In this document: piece by piece, positions 60,640 through 64,000 of the stretch
Numbering within the stretch: the stretch's first letter is position 1
Layout of the letters: the number at the start of each line of letters is the position of its first letter
Origin: Streptomyces sp. MST-110588
Lineage (GTDB): Bacteria; Actinomycetota; Actinomycetes; Streptomycetales; Streptomycetaceae
Assembly: GCF_022695595.1 (NCBI RefSeq)
Contig: NZ_CP074380.1
Span: 3,732,001-3,796,000, forward strand
Direction of reading: 5' to 3'
Length of the DNA stretch: 64,000 bases
Made by a program: the position numbers and the translations under genes
The notes under the pieces: generated by a model
What the model was told of the DNA's origin: nothing
What the model saw: only the letters and a program-made list of their open reading frames with translations
The model's database searches: none

Positions 60640-61332
60640 TCAGCGCGTGGTGGAGGAGACCAGCGAGAGCGGTCGGCCGGCGGTCGCAGACCCACTCCCC
60701 GATCCGGTCCCGATCTCCGTCCCGGCCGCCAACCCGGACCCGGCGCCGGGCTTGCCCTGAGGTTCGCGCTCTCGCCGGAACGGTATGAGGGCGGCGAAGA
60801 AGAAGAGTCCGCCCAGGGCCAGCAGGTTCAGGCTTGCCGCCATGACCGCCACACCTGCCACGATCGCGACCACCTGCCAGACGGCGGCCCTCTTGATGAC
60901 CACCAACTGCAGGACCAGCGACAGAAGTCCTATGTAGAGGAACAACGGAACGACCGTGTAGATGACGGGCTTCACGCCGGGGTAGCTCTGGACCAGTCTG
61001 AACAGCTCCTGCATCGCCCCCTTGTCCGCCGAGCAGAAACCGACCACGAGGTCGATGCCCGCCTGTATCGCCACGGTGGCGGCGCCGAGCAGTCCCAGCG
61101 CCGCGCCCGCATCGGCCACCACCCGGTGTGCCCCGCCGCTCCGGGCCGCCATGCGACGCAGCCGCAGCAGCACCGGCCCGAACAGCACCACCCCGGCCAG
61201 CAGGGCCAGATGGCCCGCCGACCAGTCGATCCCGGGATTGTGCTCCGGGTCGATCAGCCGGATCAGCCCATAGGCCATCATGCACACCGGTCCGGCCACC
61301 AAGGCCCTGCGTCCCCACGTCGTCTTTGCCAT
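60640..61332 (-). CDS. Membrane protein of the carotenoid oxygenase operon (DUF998-like)
   Basis: A 230-residue protein with about six membrane segments: ALVAGPVCMMAYGLIRLID, AGHLALLAGVVLFGPVLL, GAALGLLGAATVAIQAGIDL, VIYTVVPLFLYIGLLSLVLQ, AVWQVVAIVAGVAVMAASL and LLALGGLFFFAALIPF. It ends in a Gly/Ser/Thr tail. WSAGHLALLAG resembles DUF998-type proteins, but I am not certain of the family. ATG 61332 lies 80 bp past the carotenoid oxygenase stop on the same strand, so it is probably cotranscribed. Confidence 0.8.
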   Translation of the reverse strand: MAKTTWGRRALVAGPVCMMAYGLIRLIDPEHNPGIDWSAGHLALLAGVVLFGPVLLRLRRMAARSGGAHRVVADAGAALGLLGAATVAIQAGIDLVVGFCSADKGAMQELFRLVQSYPGVKPVIYTVVPLFLYIGLLSLVLQLVVIKRAAVWQVVAIVAGVAVMAASLNLLALGGLFFFAALIPFRREREPQGKPGAGSGLAAGTEIGTGSGSGSATAGRPLSLVSSTTR

Positions 61333-61412
61333 GTCTCGATCTTCGAGCACGGAGGGGGGTCCGCTCTTCCGGGAAGACCCTGGCCCGACCCCGATCCGCC
61401 CCTGATGTCACA

Positions 61413-62846
61413 TCAGTGACCCGCGTCAGGGTTCGCCTCGGGGCCCGGGTCGGGGATCCAGTTGCCGTGGAAGCCGAACGGGACCCGCCGCGGCAGATGG
61501 ACCTCCGCCACCGGCGGCGCGGATATGTTCTCCGCGTCCAGGATCACCAGGTCGCTGGTGTCCTTGGCGGCGTCGTACACGTAGGTGATCAGCCAGCCGG
61601 GCCCGCCGGGACGGTCGTCGGCCGGTGCGAAGGCCGCCTCACCCGCCGTACGCCCGGGGCCGAAGTCGTGCCGGGTACAGGCTCCGGTGTGCAGGTCGTA
61701 CCGCAACAGGGCGCTGGGGAACGCGCCGGTGCCCGGTGCCTCGCTGTGGGTCGCGTGACCGTAGCGGGCATCCAGGCCGGCGAGCCGGTCGTCGACTCGC
61801 GGGAACTCGCAGTACTGGTCGTCCAGTTGCTCCTCGGCCACCTTGCCGGTGACCAAGTCGATGGTCCAGCGCCACAGGGTGGAGGGCGACTTGCCCAAGA
61901 AGTCGGGGTACCGGGCCACGTAAAGAACGATCCGCTGTCCAGCCTCGTGGGCGTTGAGGGAGTGGAAGACGTAGCAGGGGTCGATGGCGAACCAGCGGAC
62001 CTCGCCGTACGGGTCGTCGCGCCGCAGCACGCCCAGCCGTGCACCGTAATCCGGATCCCATCCGTAGGGCATGCCCGGCCGGTCATGGTCGAAGACGACC
62101 GGCAGGTCCATGAAGATCACGTGCTGGGCCGTGAGGTGGAAGTCGTGCATCATCGTGCCGCCCGGCACGTCGATCGGCCGGCTGACCACCAGCTCCCCGG
62201 CCGCGTCCGCCCGATGGTAGGTGAGGTAGGGCGGGGTCGGGCCGCTGTACCCGAAGAAGTGCAGCTCGCCGGTGGTGGGGCAGGTCTTCGGGTGAGCGGT
62301 CATGGCGGTCCCGAGCTTGCCGCCGAAGTCATGCGGGCCAAGGGTCTCCAGCTCATGGCCGGGCCGGCAGTCCAGCTCGTACGGGAAGGATGATTCGACC
62401 AGCGCGAGGGTACGTCCGGCGTGGCGGACTATGTGGGTGTTGGCGACACCCGCCGTCAGATCGATCCCTCCCTTGTCGTCGTAGAGGGGCGCGCCGTCGG
62501 TGAAGGTGGAGGTACGGACCCAGCGGTTGCGGTAGGACAGGGCCTTGCCACCCTCCAGGCGCACGCCGTGGACCATGCCGTCACCGAAGAACCAGTGGGG
62601 TGAGGCGGCGTCGTGCGGGTTGGGGCCGTTGCGGAGGTACCAGCCGGTCAGCTCGGGCGGGATTGCGCCCGTGACCGGGAGTTCGTGAGTGGTCAGCTCG
62701 TCCATCACCGGCGCGAAGTTGCCGGCCAGGTGCGGCGGGATCCCGGCCCCGGCACGATTCCCGCTGCCGGCGCTGGTGTTCGCGCCGGCACTGGCGTCGG
62801 CGCTGGTGACAGCGGTCTTACGGGTGTGAGGAGTTGTACCGGTCAT
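61413..62846 (-). CDS. Carotenoid cleavage oxygenase (RPE65/CCO family)
   Basis: A 477-residue seven-bladed β-propeller dioxygenase with a non-haem Fe(II) centre. The four iron His are visible: MTAHPKTCPTTG, MMHDFHLTAQHVIF, CYVFHSLNAHE and VPFGFHGNWIPD. Family markers GWYLRNGPNPHDAASPHWFF and GDGMVHGVRLEGGK are near the start. It oxidatively splits a double bond of carotenoids, stilbenes or related polyenes; the substrate is not evident. The first ~35 residues are a Thr/Ser/Ala-rich tail. It starts 5 bp after the upstream membrane protein gene. No carotenoid biosynthesis genes are in the window. Confidence 0.96.
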   Translation of the reverse strand: MTGTTPHTRKTAVTSADASAGANTSAGSGNRAGAGIPPHLAGNFAPVMDELTTHELPVTGAIPPELTGWYLRNGPNPHDAASPHWFFGDGMVHGVRLEGGKALSYRNRWVRTSTFTDGAPLYDDKGGIDLTAGVANTHIVRHAGRTLALVESSFPYELDCRPGHELETLGPHDFGGKLGTAMTAHPKTCPTTGELHFFGYSGPTPPYLTYHRADAAGELVVSRPIDVPGGTMMHDFHLTAQHVIFMDLPVVFDHDRPGMPYGWDPDYGARLGVLRRDDPYGEVRWFAIDPCYVFHSLNAHEAGQRIVLYVARYPDFLGKSPSTLWRWTIDLVTGKVAEEQLDDQYCEFPRVDDRLAGLDARYGHATHSEAPGTGAFPSALLRYDLHTGACTRHDFGPGRTAGEAAFAPADDRPGGPGWLITYVYDAAKDTSDLVILDAENISAPPVAEVHLPRRVPFGFHGNWIPDPGPEANPDAGH

Positions 62847-62851
62847 GAGAG

Positions 62852-63433
62852 TCAGACCTCCTGGAGGGCATGGCGGTCACCCGCTCGCTGAAGGAAACGC
62901 GTCCGTGCGCGCTCCGGGTACACCGAGGTGAAGCGGATCGGAAGCAGAAAACCGATGATGTGGACGATGACCGAGTAGGTCATGGGCAGCTCATAGGCGG
63001 TTATGAGGGCCTGGGCCATCGCCGACAGAGTGAAGGACGCTGCCCAGGCAGCGGTGATCACGACGTTGATGCGGTAGAAGAGCGGCACCTTCCACACCTC
63101 CGGCGGCACCATCCTGCGGGCGATGGCCAGGGTGAACGGCTGCCGTGCCGCGATCGAGCCCCAGGCGAGCACCGCCAGCCACCCCGACGACAGCGCGCCG
63201 CTGTAGTCCTTCACAGGACTGTCGGGGCTCAGGAAGGCCAGCGCCGCCAGCGCCGCGAAGTAGGCGATGGTGCCGTAGTCGAGCAGGCGGTCCTTGAGGG
63301 AAAGGCCGATGGCGCGGTCCGCGACGAGCAGTCCGCCGCCCAGCACCAGACCTGTCAGAGCTCCCCACTGCCATCCGGCCGAGGACACGACCGCGTAGGC
63401 GATCCACGGGATGAAGCTCCGCAGGTAGTTCAT
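62852..63433 (-). CDS. Membrane protein at the head of the carotenoid oxygenase operon
   Basis: A 193-residue protein with about five membrane segments: SFIPWIAYAVVSSAGWQWGA, LTGLVLGGGLLVADRAIGL, LLDYGTIAYFAALAALAFLS, SGWLAVLAWGSIAARQP and VVITAAWAASFTLSAMAQAL, then a final IVHIIGFLLPIRF. I do not recognise a named family, though the layout resembles septation-protein-A-like membrane proteins. ATG 63433 has GGGGGAG five bases upstream. It is divergent from a padR gene, and two GACATGTC palindromes lie in between. Confidence 0.82.
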   Translation of the reverse strand: MNYLRSFIPWIAYAVVSSAGWQWGALTGLVLGGGLLVADRAIGLSLKDRLLDYGTIAYFAALAALAFLSPDSPVKDYSGALSSGWLAVLAWGSIAARQPFTLAIARRMVPPEVWKVPLFYRINVVITAAWAASFTLSAMAQALITAYELPMTYSVIVHIIGFLLPIRFTSVYPERARTRFLQRAGDRHALQEV

Positions 63434-63464
63434 TCTTACTCCCCCAGTCACGGCGACATTCCAA

Positions 63465-63480
63465 CTTCGACATGTCGAAG
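63465..63480. promoter_or_regulatory. PadR-region operator, site 1
   Basis: Perfect 16-bp palindrome CTTCGACATGTCGAAG, 31 bp upstream of the membrane protein/carotenoid oxygenase operon. It shares the core GACATGTC with a second site centred 29 bp away. Confidence 0.75.
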
Positions 63481-63495
63481 GTAGAGGGTCCACGT

Positions 63496-63523
63496 TTGAC
63501 ATGTCAACACTGGAAGGTAGTGT
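63496..63523 (+). promoter_or_regulatory. padR promoter with operator site 2
   Basis: Palindrome TTGACATGTCAA (63496-63507) contains a consensus TTGACA -35. TAGTGT at 63518-63523, 16 bp further, is a fair -10. The padR ATG follows at 63531, so the transcript has a very short or no leader. Binding to this site would block padR transcription directly. Confidence 0.65.
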
Positions 63524-63530
63524 TCTGGTC

Positions 63531-64000
63531 ATGAGCCTCCGACACGCCGTTCTGGGATTGCTGGCCGAAGCGCCCGCCAGTGGCTACGACCTGATGAAGC
63601 TCTTCGACGCCTCGCTGTCGCACGTCTGGCCGGCCACACAGAGCCAGGTCTACGGAGAGCTGAACAAGCTCACCGCCGCGGGCTTCGTCGAGGTGGTCGC
63701 GCACGGCCCGCGCGGCCGTAAGGAGTACGCCCTCACCAGGGAGGGCCTGTCCGAACTGCAGCAATGGCTCGTCGAGGTCGAGCCCAGCAGGCCCCAGCGC
63801 CACGACATGCTGCTGCGCGTCTTCTTCCTCGGCGTCCTGACGCCCCTGGAAGCCCGTATGTATCTCCTGCACCAGGCCGAGCGTGCCGCCCGGGCCCGTA
63901 CCGGCTACCAGCAGGTCCTCGACGGCGCCGACTGGGACGACGAGATGATCTCGGTGTATGGCCGGATCGCGCTGGAGTACGGGCTGCGCATGACCGCCAT
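63531..64000 (+). CDS. PadR-family transcriptional regulator (3' partial)
   Basis: The first 156 residues of a PadR/Vir-type regulator, running off the window. The winged helix is SLRHAVLGLLAEAPASGYDL, then WPATQSQVYGELNKLTAAGF and VEVVAHGPRGRKEYALTREG. The C-terminal part (LLRVFFLGVLTPLEARMYLL and onwards) is the Vir-type helical dimerisation domain. Divergent from the carotenoid oxygenase operon with two matching palindromes between, so it is the likely repressor of that operon and of itself. Confidence 0.93.
   Translation, partial: MSLRHAVLGLLAEAPASGYDLMKLFDASLSHVWPATQSQVYGELNKLTAAGFVEVVAHGPRGRKEYALTREGLSELQQWLVEVEPSRPQRHDMLLRVFFLGVLTPLEARMYLLHQAERAARARTGYQQVLDGADWDDEMISVYGRIALEYGLRMTA

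Overview
The window is core chromosome of a Streptomyces or very close relative. GC is very high with strongly biased third codon positions. Gene families typical of the genus are frequent: SigE-type ECF sigma factor, GAF-SpoIIE phosphatase, SEC-C/DUF5926 protein, SAV_915-type protein, prim-pol proteins and HATPase anti-sigma-type proteins. The run sco, ecuC, copC-copD, dtpA, pheA, serS matches what is known from S. lividans and S. coelicolor. A cluster of TTGTCCACA/TTATCCACA DnaA boxes lies between pheA and serS, which fits a position not far from oriC.

Layout. 1-13.1 kb: 3' part of a large disordered protein ending in two receiver-like domains; a SnoaL protein and TetR regulator sharing two operators; an acyl-CoA ligase; an ECF sigma factor; a secreted DUF1906 protein; a thiolase coupled to a MaoC-DUF35-MaoC fusion resembling steroid side-chain enzymes; a small secreted protein; a prim-pol protein. 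13.5-25.4 kb: tRNA-Ser(UGA), HtrA-type protease, glycerophosphodiesterase, HATPase protein, SEC-C protein with an apparent N-terminal frameshift, secreted protein, a second prim-pol-like protein without its catalytic motif, SpoIIE-type phosphatase, Xaa-Pro aminopeptidase. 25.5-34.1 kb: TetR, HATPase protein, then a copper region (membrane protein, DUF1775 protein, Sco, PCuAC chaperone, CopC-CopD fusion, Tat-exported DyP peroxidase). 34.2-38.0 kb: pheA, DnaA-box region, serS, HAD phosphatase. 38.0-50.9 kb: phage-regulator-like protein with a relic of a duplicate, rhomboid-like and double-AsnC pair, two MFS transporters, MarR/cupin pair, MerR, a second lysA-like gene, GntR, MltG-like protein. 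51.0-64.0 kb: two ABC-2 transporter modules in one operon, an M24 peptidase-like gene, an EphD-like hydrolase-dehydrogenase fusion with a di-iron-like hydrolase and MerR regulator, then a PadR-controlled carotenoid oxygenase operon that runs to the window edge.

How the genes work together. The clearest unit is the copper route: Sco and the PCuAC chaperone (overlapping GTGA), the CopC-CopD importer, and DtpA (overlapping TGATG), with the DUF1775 protein just upstream. Local regulator-target pairs with visible palindromes are TetR/SnoaL, MarR/cupin and PadR/carotenoid oxygenase. No large mobile element, CRISPR array or secondary-metabolite cluster is visible. The most interesting non-coding signal is the DnaA-box array with exact 12-bp periodicity. 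Intergenic regions carry many short tandem arrays with 13-, 18-, 23- and 68-bp units, and several proteins carry inserted low-complexity segments.
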